From: Mesaphorura yosii
Taxonomy: Eukaryota; Arthropoda; Collembola; Poduromorpha; Tullbergiidae
Direction: 5' to 3'
DNA: 64,000 nucleotides
Assembly: GCA_009869945.1 (NCBI GenBank)
Contig: WIXG01000100.1
Span: 124,001-188,000, forward strand
Shown here: positions 1-12,186 of the stretch, one piece after another
Layout of the letters: the number at the start of each line of letters is the position of its first letter
Position numbering within the stretch: the stretch's first letter is position 1
Notes under the pieces: model-generated
What the model saw: only the letters and a program-made list of their open reading frames with translations
The model's database searches: none
What the model was told of the DNA's origin: nothing
Made by a program: the position numbers and the translations under genes

Positions 1-1399
1 AGTGGTGTAGCCAAATGGAAACAAATCACTTGCATGCTGTACGCACTGGTCAGCAAGGTCATTAACCATTACAGGCTGCATACATGCATATGGCAGACGA
101 CTAGTAGCAATGTCAATATCTTAGTCCTGGTTCCATATCTGCTATTGACTTTTTATATCAAGATAAATCACACGGAAAGATTGCAGAGCTCGTTCCACGC
201 CGAAGGCATGCGGGTTCTGCTCATAGAATTCTTTGCCCTTACTGAAAACTGTTGTTGTAGGGACAAAGTGTTGCTGGAGCCAAATTTACCTGAGGCAGTA
301 GTCAAAAGTTTGCGGCTTCTGTAAAGACAAGACGGAGGAACGCGGGCGATACGTGGTTAAATTTATTTAATTATCAAAACAGAACAAAACAACAAGCGGT
401 TAATTAATTGACTCATTGGTTGCGAAAGTAGCCGGCAGGAAAGCAGACTTTGAAAACCGCCAAACACGGATCAGAACATCGTGTGGAGTATTTTCGGACT
501 GTTCCGTGCGCAGAGCGGTGTGTAGAATGATACATTTCAAGATGCCTGCTAGTCTGCAGTCGTTTAGTTTCTGGGACGGCGTGTAGAGACATGCAAGAGC
601 TACATTAGAATCCAGTTCCAGCTGCAGCATGGTATCATATGCAAGTGGGATTGATTTTGTAATATTGGCCGGAGGGCAATGGAGCCTAGTCGGAAGTGTA
701 AAGAACAAAAGACTTCCACTTCTGCCAATAATTACTTTCCCTCTAAATTAACCAACTTGGAGTAGCGTCAGCACTTTGAAAGCGCACACAGGGCTCTCGT
801 CCGCATGCGGTGAGCAGAAGAGGAAAATTTTGCGGCGGGCTGAAACGCTACAAAATAATAAGCTCTGCTTATCCACTCCCGCGGTTGCTGTCTTCATGCG
901 GCGCGGTGCAGCGGTGGAGCCGACACATGAAATATTGATTCGGTATCAAAATCCAAACATACATGCTTATTTTGCATTTGCGTACTGGCGTGAACAGTGC
1001 AGTCTCGAGACAAGAGCTTTCACTTGCAGTGATTGCAATTTTGTGTCTGCGTGTTTCTCTCGAGTGCAGATTCAAATGAGTTGGTGATTTGTCCTGTTGA
1101 AGAAAGCATTTTCCATTATTACTTTTGCCTGCACACTTTGTCTCCGGCTGCAGCGCGTATAATTCGACTGCTACAAGATGAGAGTTTTAGTACTCGAGTC
1201 ACGTTGTCATTATTTGGAAGCATCTGATCGTGGCGGTGGCGACGGTAAGAGACTCGAGTCGAGAGAAAGTGAATAGGCGCAGCGGGTTTTACAACATTAT
1301 TACGGCATGACTTGTAAAACAAGCAATAACAATATTAATTTTACGACTTGCTTCTTTGCTGCCTCGAAATAAAACCACGAATCATCAAATGACAACTAA
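1..1399. other. No recognisable gene; left flank of a transposon relic
   Basis: Short open stretches of up to about 100 codons occur on both strands, but none shows a family motif, a convincing start or splice boundaries. They lie in several overlapping frames, as expected by chance. No tRNA-like promoter boxes, long tandem repeat or hairpin was noticed. Confidence 0.6.
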
Positions 1400-2090
1400 T
1401 CTGAAGCCGGAAGCTATACCCTCCGAGGGTCCCATCAACTTTTTGAGGATTGTGGAAATCTTTGATTTACGTAAGAAGAAATAACTGCGCAATTAATTGT
1501 CCAATTGAAATGATAGGCCGTGCTGTATGCAAAGAATTCTTTATGAAACATAATTTAAGGGAAGGCATCTTCATTATCAAAATGAGGTTTTCTTACTTTC
1601 GATTTTTTACTTAGGAAACTCAAGAAACTGTTTACTGCACTGGCAGCTCTCAGTAACCTTTTTCGGCAATATTTTGAAAAATTAGATTCGGCTTTTTCAC
1701 ACGAGACAATTCAGCAATAATTTCCTTGACATCACTTGGAGTCCCATTTTTTCTATTTTTTATGTAGTATTACTGTGCGACACATTCGTCCTATATAAAG
1801 ACACAGCTTGTGATGTGTTCTCGAACTTCAGCATTAACTTACATCCACATTTTCGCGATTGTTTGCAGTCATAAACATGTTTGGTACCATCTGATGATTC
1901 ATTAACTTTTCGCTTCCAACAAAGATTTTCCTCCTTGACCGCAGCTAAAACAAAATCTGCCGTGGCGTAAGAATTGACTTTTATCCAGAGAAGTTCTTTC
2001 CCTTATGTTTTTGGTGCAATATTTTCCACTTCCGAATTATCGGTCTCCGAATCGGAATTTACTGAATCAGAATAAGAATGTTCTGGAGCA
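1400..2090 (-). pseudogene. Decayed N-terminal fragment of a Mutator-like (MULE) transposase
   Basis: Read on the minus strand from about 2090 downward, the sequence gives an acidic Ser/Asp-rich leader, then a region beginning LWIKVNSYATADFVLAAVKE near 1985. This continues through a W, a DG-x-K-x-x-Y-x-C motif and a C-x-C-KLM motif near 1836-1854, then SLYR and a SH pair. That pattern resembles the N-terminal FLYWCH/WRKY-GCM-like zinc-binding region of animal Mutator-like transposases. After a frame change near 1750 it continues as KEIIAELSRVKKPNLIFQNI and an EKG motif, then NSFLSFLSKK near 1612-1640, and near 1490-1525 a TAYHFNW motif recalling the ATYKLNW segment at the start of the DDE domain. 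Stops (for example 1760-1762) and at least two frame changes show it is dead. No catalytic core or C-terminus follows towards position 1, so it is truncated. The family call rests on motif recognition, without an alignment. Confidence 0.6.
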
Positions 2091-5000
2091 AAAGTACACA
2101 CAATACGTTTAAGATGCGTTATTAAAAGCAAGCAAGCATCATCGAACAATAATAATAACTTAATGACGGTATAACGGTTTTGTAGTTAAGCTTTAACAGC
2201 TTTAAAGTTGGCTTTGCCAGAATCTGAGAACAAGATATAACTTTCAAATGAGTGAAATGTGTTTACTAGGATAAGATGGAGACTTGGTTGCGATTTGACT
2301 TGACGAGCGTAAGTACACATAACAATCGCTTATTGCTTTTACTTTGCTTGGAGGCGGGTGCGCGTGCACGTGTACGTCTGTCATCACACCACGCAGTCAC
2401 TTCTTTACATGAAACACGACTGACGACTATTGGCATGCATGTTCCATGATTATTATCCTCTTCCTCTTCAAATAGCAAATAGTAATAAAATAAAATAAAA
2501 GTGCGCGGGATGATGTACAAGGTATAATATCGTATTGTTTGGAAATTACAATGCACCGTAGCTTCCTCTCGTCTCGAACAGCGTTATGCGTTCTTCGCTT
2601 GCCTCGTACAAAATGTCGATGTCGATAAGGGGCTTTCATAAGCAGCTGTGCTGCACACCGGCGGATTCTCACAACCATAAATTATCTTGGTACGTTGGCT
2701 TCGACGTCTTGTCCGCTTTGCTCGTGAATCGTGAATGTTTTCTTGGTTCTAATGTACAAGGCGAACTTGTAAGTATTTCGGGCTTATGAGAGCTAAATTT
2801 TCACTCGCATCGAGTGTCTATCATTTGAGAGCAGTTCATCATGGAGCGTGCGATACGCTAACAAGTAAGCGCGTCGAAGCTTTCAATACATTGTAGCGGT
2901 GATCCTGTCTCTATAAATCACGAATAGGAATGCAAGACGTCCATCTTTCCTTCATTGTTTCTGCTCGAAAGAGAACGCTCGCGTGGAGAACTAAGATGCT
3001 ATACTTGCCCATTATTCGGATGACATATTTTCCTTTGCAGAATTTAAACCACGGCACTGAAAAATATGTATGCCTCCTCAAAATTGACACAACATCTGCG
3101 AGCAAATCCCAAGTTAAGGCAATGAGAAAAACTGCACAAAGAAAACAAATGAACCCCACAAAATAGCTTGTCTGTAGAAAGCATCATAAACTCGAAGAAT
3201 TTTTGTTTTAGGCAAATATAACGCCAATAATAAACCCGATGACATAAATGAGGGTTTTCATGTTTCTCGTAAAATTACTTCAGCCAAGTGTAACTCGTCA
3301 TCTCAGCTAGAAAGAGTAAAAATGACGCCTCTAGGTTTACATCGCCCGGCTTATTCTTTTCTTTTTAATAGTTGGGGAACACCATTACATATAAATTTGC
3401 AAATTCTGGACACTCATAATTCAGTTTACGGCAAAACATAAATGTCGCTCAAGTTGATATTACGAGCTAATAAAATTATTTTTATTGCACATAAGTATGA
3501 GCCTGGCTGCTAACATGAAGTTGACGAGGCACGCTTTACTGCATAGGGCTGGAAAATTTTGCAAAAGATTTCGTCACAGCCCTCAGCAAAAATGAGGTGG
3601 TTTTTGCAGGTTTCATGGGGATAATTATGATTTTATGAAAACCAATCTTAAACCCATACGAAGGACTCGAAATTTCGAGGACGTAGAAATTTTTGTTTTA
3701 CGGTGATGAGAAAACACGACAACAAAGAGCAGTGGTTGACGTTCTCCGAAAAGAAACCATAAAGTTGCATTTAATCATGTACGGTAGACGGTGTTCTTTC
3801 GAAGAATGCTCGACCCATTTCTGCTAAAGGAGGCCCTGCGTAGCTTAATGCGACCACGCACTTCAGAAGTTGACTCTGTCAGTGTAATAGGCGGCGATAT
3901 TACAATGGTCCCAACAATAATAACAAGGAACCAGAATGCCACATCGAAGTAGGAAGTAGAAGGAAACCCCGAAAGCTTTTTAAAAAAAGTAAGGAGCAAA
4001 AACTTAGGCTAAACAAAGCGCGACTCCAGAGTAGGCAAACATGAAGAAGAATGAAAGCTGCAAAGAAATCAGATAAGAAGGAAGAAGTTGAAAAAAATGA
4101 GCAAATAAGAAATCGATCTCCTTCATATTTTGTTCGCCTTTAAAAGAAAAAAATTGAACCCGCCATTAGACGGCCCCGCCTGAAGAGTGCATTCAGACTT
4201 TTGGCAAACCTTTTTATTATTTTCATTTCATGTTTACATGTTGTACGTTTTTCACTTCAATTAAACCGTAAAAGGGATCGCAAATGTGCACACACCCTTT
4301 GTCCGGGCTCCGTCCATTACTTTGAACAAGCGAGTCAACCAAAAACCCAGCCCGCTGAAGTAAAAAGTCGTCGCCGGTTTAGAAGCACACTTTTGGTTTC
4401 TAGTGGTTGAGAAGTTCCACTTCTGTTTTCCTTATTAAGTAGTTTTCCGTGACATGCCTGTTTTCAATTGCCATCATTTATTATTTGTGGGCTTCTGACA
4501 ATTTAATTGCCATTAGTTAAGAGTTATGTTCCAAATCATTATGCACCGGTCTCGTTTTAAAACAAATTACACACATCATTCCGGACTTGAGCAGAGATTG
4601 AATCTCGTCGTGGGCTTGGACGCGGTATTTCTTCTCGTCAAACTCGTGATCGTGAGGGGTAAGGAACGGGCTCTAAGCTTCAGCACGACTCGTTCTTGTA
4701 ATTGTGAACACGCAAAAGGTCAAACACTCTCATCGAAAATAAATATAGCCACTCAATCATACATGTTGCTATTTAGCAGAAATTCGCCCATGCACAGCCT
4801 TTATCATTTACCTTTACCATTTGCACTTACACCATGAAATATGAACAAAGATTGGACAGCAAGTTTGCGCGCTAAGTAGGAGCCCAAGTAACGACACGAT
4901 TTAGCATGGACCCGGTGCATACTTTTGGGATATGCCAGAAATACTGAAGCCATACGGCACAATATGGTTCTCACTCGGACATCGCACAGAGCAGAAAAGC

Positions 5001-7800
5001 AGAATACCGAGGCAGCCGAGACTTTGCAAGCTCCGAAACCGCAAAATTGTTTCGCAAATATTTCTGAATGTGGCGATACAGATAAGGCAGGCAGCAGTTT
5101 GCAATAATTTATACGGAAATGAAAAGTGTGAAAGAATGTTGCTCTCCGTTTGTTACTTTTGGGGGTTTGAAGTGTGAACTTATGGCAGCTGTAGAATTAT
5201 TCAAATATAAATACATAAATTACAAAAATTAGCAGCAAGCGGTTGTAAATTCTGCGAGCCATGCAGACCAGTCAATTATCCCTTTCGTCCGACCCGTAAT
5301 TAATTGCGAGCTAATTAAGGCCGAGCTTCAGTGCCCTGTCGTAGCAGTCCGCAGAGTGCAGTGCGAGTTGATTTAAACGACTGACCTCAAATTGCCCATC
5401 ACGCGCTACTTTATACAGCGCATTTGGGACACCCGAAACAAGCAGCGAGTTAACATACTGCCCGTGTACACCACACAGCGTGTCCTGTCTTTACACTAAA
5501 TTGGACTCGGTCCCTGTGCTCTAGTTTCGCCAATCCGCGGAAGTAACCCGAAACAAATCAAACACCTACGAAATTAAACGTAACTCAAACGTGACACATT
5601 AATTTGGAAACAATTCAGTCGCACCGCACCGCAAGCTTGTTATCCAACTTATTTACTTTCATACTTTCACCACTTTCTCCGGGCGGCCGGGCGACAGAAA
5701 TAAAAAATGTTTAATGTATAAAACGCCATATTTCTCCTCCCGGACAACATAATGCATAGTTCTTTGCAGAGAGTTGAACTGGCACTCTCAACTTTGTCTT
5801 ATTGTCTCCCGAGGAAGATAAGACAACTCATATATTATTCTCCACTTGCCGTGCGCCACAGAAGTAACAGCAGCTCGCTCACCCTGGCCCCGTCGTCTCT
5901 TCGTGTCTGAACCGCATCGGTCCCCATGCAAGTGTTTCAAACTTTTGCTTCAGCTGTCCGTTTCAGTTACGCTTTCCATCCGTTTTCCGTGCAAAACAAG
6001 ACAAAGCATAAAAAATGCTGCGCAATTTTAGAGTGTGCTTGCCAAAGTGCAGAGCAATACTTTCCCAAGAATGGAAAACAACTCTTACTTTGTTGTTGCA
6101 TTATTTTCTTTTTTACTTGCAAAATAAAAAGTTGCGAGACGACAGGAGATTTGAAAGATCCTTTCGAAACCCACTCAATTAGCATCTCCGCTCGCTCGCT
6201 GTGCCGTGGTAAATTTGCGGACCTGCCTGCCCTCCTCTCAGCGCTGCGTCCTCTTGGGTCGTGCTCTGTTAACCTATTTTACGGGTTCCGCGTGTCTTTG
6301 AAAGTGAAGCGTTTACCGATCAACTTTTCTTGTCATACACAATTTCCTTAAATCCACATTTTGTACTGGCTATTACAGGCATGAAAACAATGAACCACGT
6401 TTGCGTTTTCACTTGCCACAACGAAGCAGGACACTACACGGTTTGCAAATTGCATACAACGACTCGCGTTACGCACTGAGCCAGCATAAGCACACTGAGC
6501 AGAGTACAAAGAACGTTGCAGCGTAGGAAATGAAAAATGAAATGCGATTTTGTACCTCGTGAAACCTGCCGGATGCACGCACTTTCACAACAGAAGCGAT
6601 AGACGCAGACTGCAAACGTTGCGTTGATGGCCGTCGCTGTTCACGGAGAGACAAAGATGAGACAGCATCAACAAAAATACGCATGAGGACAGAAGAATGT
6701 GAAAAATTTTCTCATAATAACAGTTTGAATCAATCTAAAGAGAGAGAAAGGTATGTGCACGATGTAATAATGTTTTCCTTTATTCTTGGCTTCCCGTACT
6801 TGCCGCTGTGCGTTTCCTCCTTGATGTGACTGCTGCTGCGTCTGCACTATGCGACAAGATTCACGATGTGCTTGTGCGGGTGGACACACGCATGAAAGAA
6901 ACAGGCTTTGAGGGACAACATTATTCGATTTTTGCAGTCTTGGTTTCTCGTAGCAGACCCTCGATTGAGTCAGAGCACCGGGGATGGAAACGCAAAAACT
7001 ATGGACCAAACCCTACGTTGTTGACAACATCTTCGGTGTATTGTGAACAGAAAAGACAAAATGCAGGCAATAAATAGAGTAATTTGTAGGGCGCAGCAAC
7101 AAAGACCTGACATGAATGGTTATCAGTTTATCTCCAGTCTCTGGTGAGAGCTTTCTCTCACCTTCATGAATGCAAACTCAAGCATCGAGACACGAAGCCT
7201 TGGATTTGCTCGAAAGAATGAAAATTCGACGTACATTTCGCATATAAACGGCTCCTCAACGTGGATTGCAATTGCATGAGTGAGATTTGTGAAAAACTAA
7301 CAATTAACGGCAGTTTCTTACCTCTCTTGAGCAGGAATGACGCGGACCCAAAACAATTGCACCAATTTGAAGGTCCAAATCCAGAGTCAAGTGGCAAATT
7401 CTTGCCAAATCAGAGTTTCAGAGTAAACTCACTTTCACCCTACAGAATTCAATGTATTGAAATGCGTGACGCAAGAGAAACACAAAAATTGAGACTTTGT
7501 ACCACCTGAAGCAAGCAAAACAGTTTGAGACCAGACCAGTTGTGTGATGCTCGGAGTAAAGCAAAGGACTGAAGCCCGAATCGCAAAATCCTGGAAATAT
7601 AAAGCGGGAGAATACGTTGCGGTGCGGTATGAGTCGTAGTACGCAGGAGGCACGCACGCTGCTTCCCTCGCGAGTTTGTTGCACTGGACAGGCAAATAAA
7701 TACTGATACAGGACCTCGCGCTGTCACAATGCGCAGGGACGTTCTGAAAGAAGTCTAGAATCATACCTCAGTGGGGCCAAAATTGAATGCAATGAGAAAA
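2091..7800. other. About 5.7 kb with no recognisable gene
   Basis: Only short, overlapping, unrecognised open stretches are present on both strands. One minus-strand stretch at 3775-3999 encodes a single hydrophobic segment followed by basic residues, but has no recognisable start, splice context or family. Around 5280-5340 there are several TAATTA/ATTAAT motifs, the type of core bound by homeodomain proteins; in AT-rich DNA such motifs are common and prove nothing. No tRNA, rRNA or long repeat was seen. Confidence 0.55.
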
Positions 7801-7962
7801 TTTTTGCAATGCAAGTGAAAATGGAAACTCAAGAATTCCTGCTTATTTTCATTGAAAGTTACAACTATAAGAAATATAACAGTAAATCGGTCAATATAGA
7901 AATGAATGAATTAACATTGATAGTCTTAATCGTCAAAATCACTAATCACTTCATCGACGGAA

Positions 7963-8765
7963 TTAAACAACACAAATGGGCGCACAGTACCCGTCGTCGT
8001 AGTTACGAAAGACAACATCCTTCCCTGGCAATGTAGGAAATCCCAAAGATTTAGCATGGTCAAGGATCCTGTGTGTCAATTCCCTCGGCAGCTGCTTCTT
8101 TGTGGTGAAAACGACCCAACCCTGCTTCTTTGTGTGGTGGAAACATCGAACTGTGAATGAGTACGTGTGGTCGTCTGTCAGCGTGATCCAAGCAGTGTGA
8201 CTCCAGTCTGCAAGAAGACAGACAAAAAATCTGCTTAATATTTCACCAACCAGTAGAAAGTATTACAGGAATTGAAGCCTATCGTTCTTACCCGGAGTGC
8301 CATCGTCGGCGCGGAGATGTTTGCATTTCCACATATTCTTCGGGGGATGCACCTGTTCACAATGGAAGTACGCATTTCCGGATCCGTGCAGGCTGTAGAA
8401 ATAGTTGACTGTCACCACGTCGTCACTCCAATTCATCCGGACACATTTCGCGGAATGGGGACCGATCATGTCTTCCTCAATGTCCAGGTCGCTCGTGGAG
8501 CTGATGGGAAAGTAATAGCCTCCGTTCGCCTTCCCCGATGAGTCCTGCAGTCGGAAGTCGGTCATTTTTAGCGGCATCTTCCAGCAGCCATAAGCACAAA
8601 ATTGTGCGGTCGAGTTATTAAGTTCCGGGCACTTACCCATGCAAAATCTGTGACACGGTCCAGCGGAGGTGCATCGCACCAATCGCCATAGGTGCCGGTG
8701 GCCCCGCTTCTAGTTACAGACACCAGCAGAGTTGAAATGGAAACGTAGATCAATACTTTAAACAT
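7963..8765 (-). CDS. Secreted lipocalin-like protein, three exons
   Basis: On the minus strand: exon 1 8765-8637, intron 8636-8578 (59 bp), exon 2 8577-8292, intron 8291-8208 (84 bp), exon 3 8207-7963 with stop TAA. Both introns have GTAAG donors and AG acceptors, and their phases (0 and 1) keep one frame of 219 residues. The ATG lies in CAAAATG context and is the first ATG of that frame. Residues 1-24 look like a signal peptide (FKVLIYVSISTLLVSV core). Cysteines fall at 30, 88, 116, 128, 160, 213 and 217. The C-terminal half has lipocalin layout: TAWITLTDDHTYSFTVRCF (residues 143-161) matches the strand carrying the conserved Cys, VVFTTKKQLPRE (170-181) the following strand, residues 182-195 the C-terminal helix, and YC (212-213) the terminal Cys. 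Lipocalins are extracellular beta-barrels carrying small hydrophobic ligands such as pigments or lipids. The usual G-x-W-Y-E motif near the N-terminus is not clear (VTDFAW at 38-43), so exon 1/2 joining may differ. The ligand cannot be inferred. No canonical AATAAA was seen in the first 200 bp downstream. Confidence 0.7.
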
Positions 8766-8811
8766 TTTGGATATTGTTGCGCACCGTTTCGACTTCCGAG
8801 ACTTTCGTACG

Positions 8812-8847
8812 ACTGTTTCAGACAACCTTCAATGCTAGTTTTTAATA
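8812..8847 (-). promoter_or_regulatory. Putative core promoter of the lipocalin gene (TATA-like box plus initiator)
   Basis: On the minus strand, TATTAAAA occupies 8847-8840 and a CAGT initiator-like motif 8815-8812. Taking the A at 8814 as +1, the TATA-like box lies at about -33 to -26, the usual metazoan spacing, and leaves a 5' leader of 49 bases before the ATG at 8765. Both motifs are short and degenerate, so the support comes from their spacing relative to the start codon. Confidence 0.35.
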
Positions 8848-10297
8848 CGGATGAGAGGCGAGTAAATGATATGTGTGATTTCAAGGACAAACTGGTCAAA
8901 GCTAGCCATAAGTTAAGCGCTAAGCACACGCACTATTTCAGGGTGGCATGGAGTTGGAAAATTTCTGTCCCTTTTTTTCGCTGCCAACTTGCAACATTGT
9001 GTTATGGATCTGATGCGAAGGGTCCTAATCTCATGGTTTTTATCAGTCGCAATGATAAGTGATTTAGGGGAAGTTCCGCACGATAATAACGTAGTGAGCT
9101 GCGATATTTTTAATATAATTAAGTAAGCTGTCGTCCATCAGTAAGTCCCAATACCTACTGGTAAAATGTAGCAGTGAGAATGTGAGAAGTCTCATGACTG
9201 ACTCCTCAAATGATTCGTGTCTGGAAACGTTTAAATTAGGAATTCAGGCTGCAAAACAAAATTTGTCAAAAACACAAAGGCAGCCGGACGAATGATGCGT
9301 TGGATTTTGAAGTGGAATCACATACACCGAGACCAGCTTCGAAGTCACTGCGCTTGTTTCTCCCACAAACTTCTGCGTACATCAACCACTTGAGACAAAT
9401 CTGTCTTTGGAGTTCGGAAGGAAATTGTCTACGAGTAGTTAGTCCGGACTTCAACTTCAACTCTGCCACTGTCGCGTGTAGTGTGTGTGCACTGATTCCA
9501 TGACTTTTACCACCCGATAAAATCCACCCATACCAAATGCCAAAACAATGCACAATAGAGTCCGGAATGTACCCGGAACTGTGGACACGACCGAGCAGTT
9601 GTGATTTTGGTTTTATGTGCGGAGCCAAATTTTTTTCTCAGTTCCGGTCTGTGGAAATTGTAGGAGTAACCTTGATATAAAAGTAGTACCCTTCTGACTT
9701 TTGATCACTTGTGCGATTTCGTGTTCACTGCCCAGTGCTTCTTCCAAATTAAAATATTGTATAATGATAAAACAGTAAAATATATGACAATAGTGAAACA
9801 GGATAATAACACAAATATTCACTGATTCGCCTTAAAATAATAAAAATTCAATAAAAAGGTAAAATATTGGCTCAAACAAATAAAATGAAGTATTTAAAAT
9901 TCGTGCTTGATGCTAACTTGGCACTTGAGGTTGCTTCGCTTTGTTCGAAGACGGCCTTAATTATCACACTACAGTTGTGGTATCAAATGTGGCGCTACTT
10001 ATTGATGTAGAGTACAAGTCATCACGAATGAGGGGCATTTGATACGAGTGGATTTTGTCGGGTAGCAATAGTCGTGTTACGGTGTGCATACGTTGTGTGA
10101 GCTCAACCACAACAATGTGTCTCGTGTCCTTGGGGCTGGATGACTCAACTCTTAGAATATCCCGAATTAAGTGAAGCAATACCAGTGAGATGCCTGGTTG
10201 TCTGAGTTATTTCGCGAAAGTAACTCATCAAACTTGTCATAAAGACTCCAAGGACAGAAGGAAGTTCGGTAATTAATTAGCCTTACTTGAAAATACT
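8848..10297. other. About 1.4 kb with no recognisable gene
   Basis: AT-rich DNA with short unrecognised open stretches. The longest, minus strand 9628-9266 (120 codons), has no motif, signal peptide or splice context I can identify. A minus-strand stretch at about 9964-10179 could belong with the coding-like patch that starts just to its right, but no conserved motif links them. Confidence 0.5.
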
Positions 10298-10552
10298 TTA
10301 ATGGTATAAATCTTCCGCGATAATTATAAAAATGTCCATCTCATTCTGTAGTTTCCTTGGAATAACAATATGTGGAACTGCATTCCCATCCATAAAACTG
10401 GTGGGCGATGGCAGCCTGAAGAATTATCCTTCAAAATCCCGTTTTTTTCGAAGAGGAACCTCTAACCAAAAATCACGCATGGGAATTTGCAGTTCACGAT
10501 TACCATGCTGTTCACTGAGTCTTGTTATCAAATCATGCCAGGAAAACGATGA
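10298..10552 (-). other. Unidentified coding-like patch with one internal stop
   Basis: Between stops at 10553-10555 and 10298-10300 one minus-strand frame runs about 84 codons with a single internal TAA at 10424-10426. The residues look protein-like rather than low-complexity: WHDLITRLSEQHGNRELQI, then FWLEVPLRKKRDFEG before the stop, and MDGNAVPHIVIPRKLQNEMD after it. I recognise no family. A frame of this length with one stop is not improbable by chance, so this may be a decayed gene or transposon fragment or nothing at all. Confidence 0.2.
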
Positions 10553-10978
10553 TTACGCGGTGGAGTGCTTCCTGGATTAGAAATTTTTGCTGGTTTTATT
10601 CCATGTATGAGAGGAATTTATAACCAGTTTCAATAGATGCAGCAGCTTATTATTCCATTCTTATTCCCTCCGCTGCTGTTTCTTTACTTTTCCCTTCGCT
10701 GCTCTTCCATTCGTTAAGTTTTCATCTCAATGAACTTTCACATTGCATTCACCATCCGAGGAAAGACATAGTTTCCTCCCTCAATTTTCTGCGTGGTATT
10801 CAAATTTTCTGATTTTAATCAGTTTGTAAATTAGGATCCGCCATCGCCATTCGAATGCAAATTATTCAATTAATTATTTCCTTTCGAATTTGGGAAATTG
10901 AATTGTACTATAATTGGGTATTAATTTGTTCTCTGCAAAGAAGCTAACAAGCGCATTTGTGTAATAAAAGGCGTGCTA

Positions 10979-10992
10979 GAAGTAACCGGAAT
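10979..10992. repeat. Left terminal inverted repeat of the mariner-like element
   Basis: GAAGTAACCGGAAT, an exact match to the reverse complement of 12187-12200. It is preceded by TA, the expected target-site duplication. Confidence 0.8.
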
Positions 10993-11065
10993 TTTTATTT
11001 AAAGCAATAACACAGCGACGTTAACATGGAACAGCCCAAACTTGGTATTTCTTAGTAAATTAGGA

Positions 11066-12061
11066 TTATTTATTGGAAATATCACACGTAGCCTTTCGAA
11101 GTCCTTTGAATCCTATCTGCTTCAAGTTCTCGTCGGCATGGTTCATGACTGCTTTTCCAGAGGCTTTTCCAGCTTATTTTGACAATTTGTTCCAGATGAG
11201 CTTGAATCCATGCAGGTTTTTGGGTTCCTCCTTTCGTGTGCGATACAGCTTCTTGCACTCAGTCCAGAATTTTTCAATTACACGAGCTTGCGAGACATTG
11301 GGAGGGTTGTCCTTCTTGGCCACGAAATCCATGTTTTGGTCCGAGATGAACTGAGTGACGATGTTGGCGTAGTGGCAGGTCGCTAGGTCAGGCCAGAACA
11401 AAACTTCATCCATATCATGATGCATTATGAATGGGATCAGACGCTTCTTTAGGCCTTCATGTAGATTTCACCGGTCATGATCCCACTTGAAATGTGTTGC
11501 TTGGATACGTTGCCTAGCTCATCAATAGCTTGCCTTACAAGGTACCACTTTGGAAACTTTGTCAATTTCTTGAATTTTTCGTCGTAACCCAATTGAGAGT
11601 GGTCTGCCGCGTGCATGAAGTCCCTTCCTGATATTTGACTGGGGTCAAATACAACTTACAGCCCCACGGTCTTTGCACGTGCTTCCTGATCTACAGTGTA
11701 GTTTGGACCTTTTTTGTTCGTTCTGTCCGCAATGCCGAGCTTCTTAACTTGATATGCGACACGGTACAGGGCTTCATTTGGAGTTTCTTACCAGCATTGC
11801 GAACGGATGAGCATGGGTTAAGTTCAAAGTGCTTGCGAACCTTGCAACCTTCGGAGACATTTTCACTGAAGGACGACCAGGAAGTTTGTTGTATTAAATG
11901 TCGGCAGTCTCCTTGAACCGTGCCAAGACATCGCAGATGGTACTTTTTGGTGTCCCTTCTTCGGCAAAGTGCTGAACAGTCTCCTTCTTGCTTTGGTTTG
12001 ACTGATTTTGTTAGAAATGTACGATTCGTTTTGCAAGCACTTGTTCCTTGGCTCGAGACAT
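11066..12061 (-). pseudogene. Mariner-like DD37E transposase pseudogene
   Basis: Read on the minus strand from the ATG at 12061-12059. Residues 1-95 form the helix-turn-helix DNA-binding part, with TICDVLARFK and the PGRPSV linker, and have in-frame stops at 12011-12013, 11894-11896 and 11774-11776. A second frame gives VKKLGIADRTNKKGPNYTVD with the end of the second helix-turn-helix. The catalytic part includes a candidate first Asp at 11602-11604 (AADHSQ), KFPKWYLVRQAID, and a frame change near 11450. Then comes LFWPDLATCHYA with the second Asp at 11387-11389, and NPPN...RVIEKFW with the Glu at 11273-11275. Exactly 37 residues separate that Asp and Glu, the spacing that defines the DD37E group. 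The frame ends early at 11174-11176, but homologous-looking sequence (DENLKQIGFKGLRKA) continues in frame to TAA at 11066-11068, about the usual 330-340 codons. Transposases of this family cut and paste their own element; this copy cannot make one. Confidence 0.85.
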
Positions 12062-12186
12062 TTCGAGATTTGAAGTTAAGCTCAGACAAATTGATATGAA
12101 AAGAAAGCCCAGGATGTGGGCTTTCACATGAACAAAGTAAAAATAAAAATCGACCATTCTGCTCGGAAGGGCAAGCCAAGGAAAAT

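Noticed and set aside
3775-3999. Minus-strand ORF with one membrane segment, considered as a chemoreceptor fragment
   Set aside because: A single hydrophobic segment is not specific; the downstream residues do not match the expected conserved receptor end and the frame closes.
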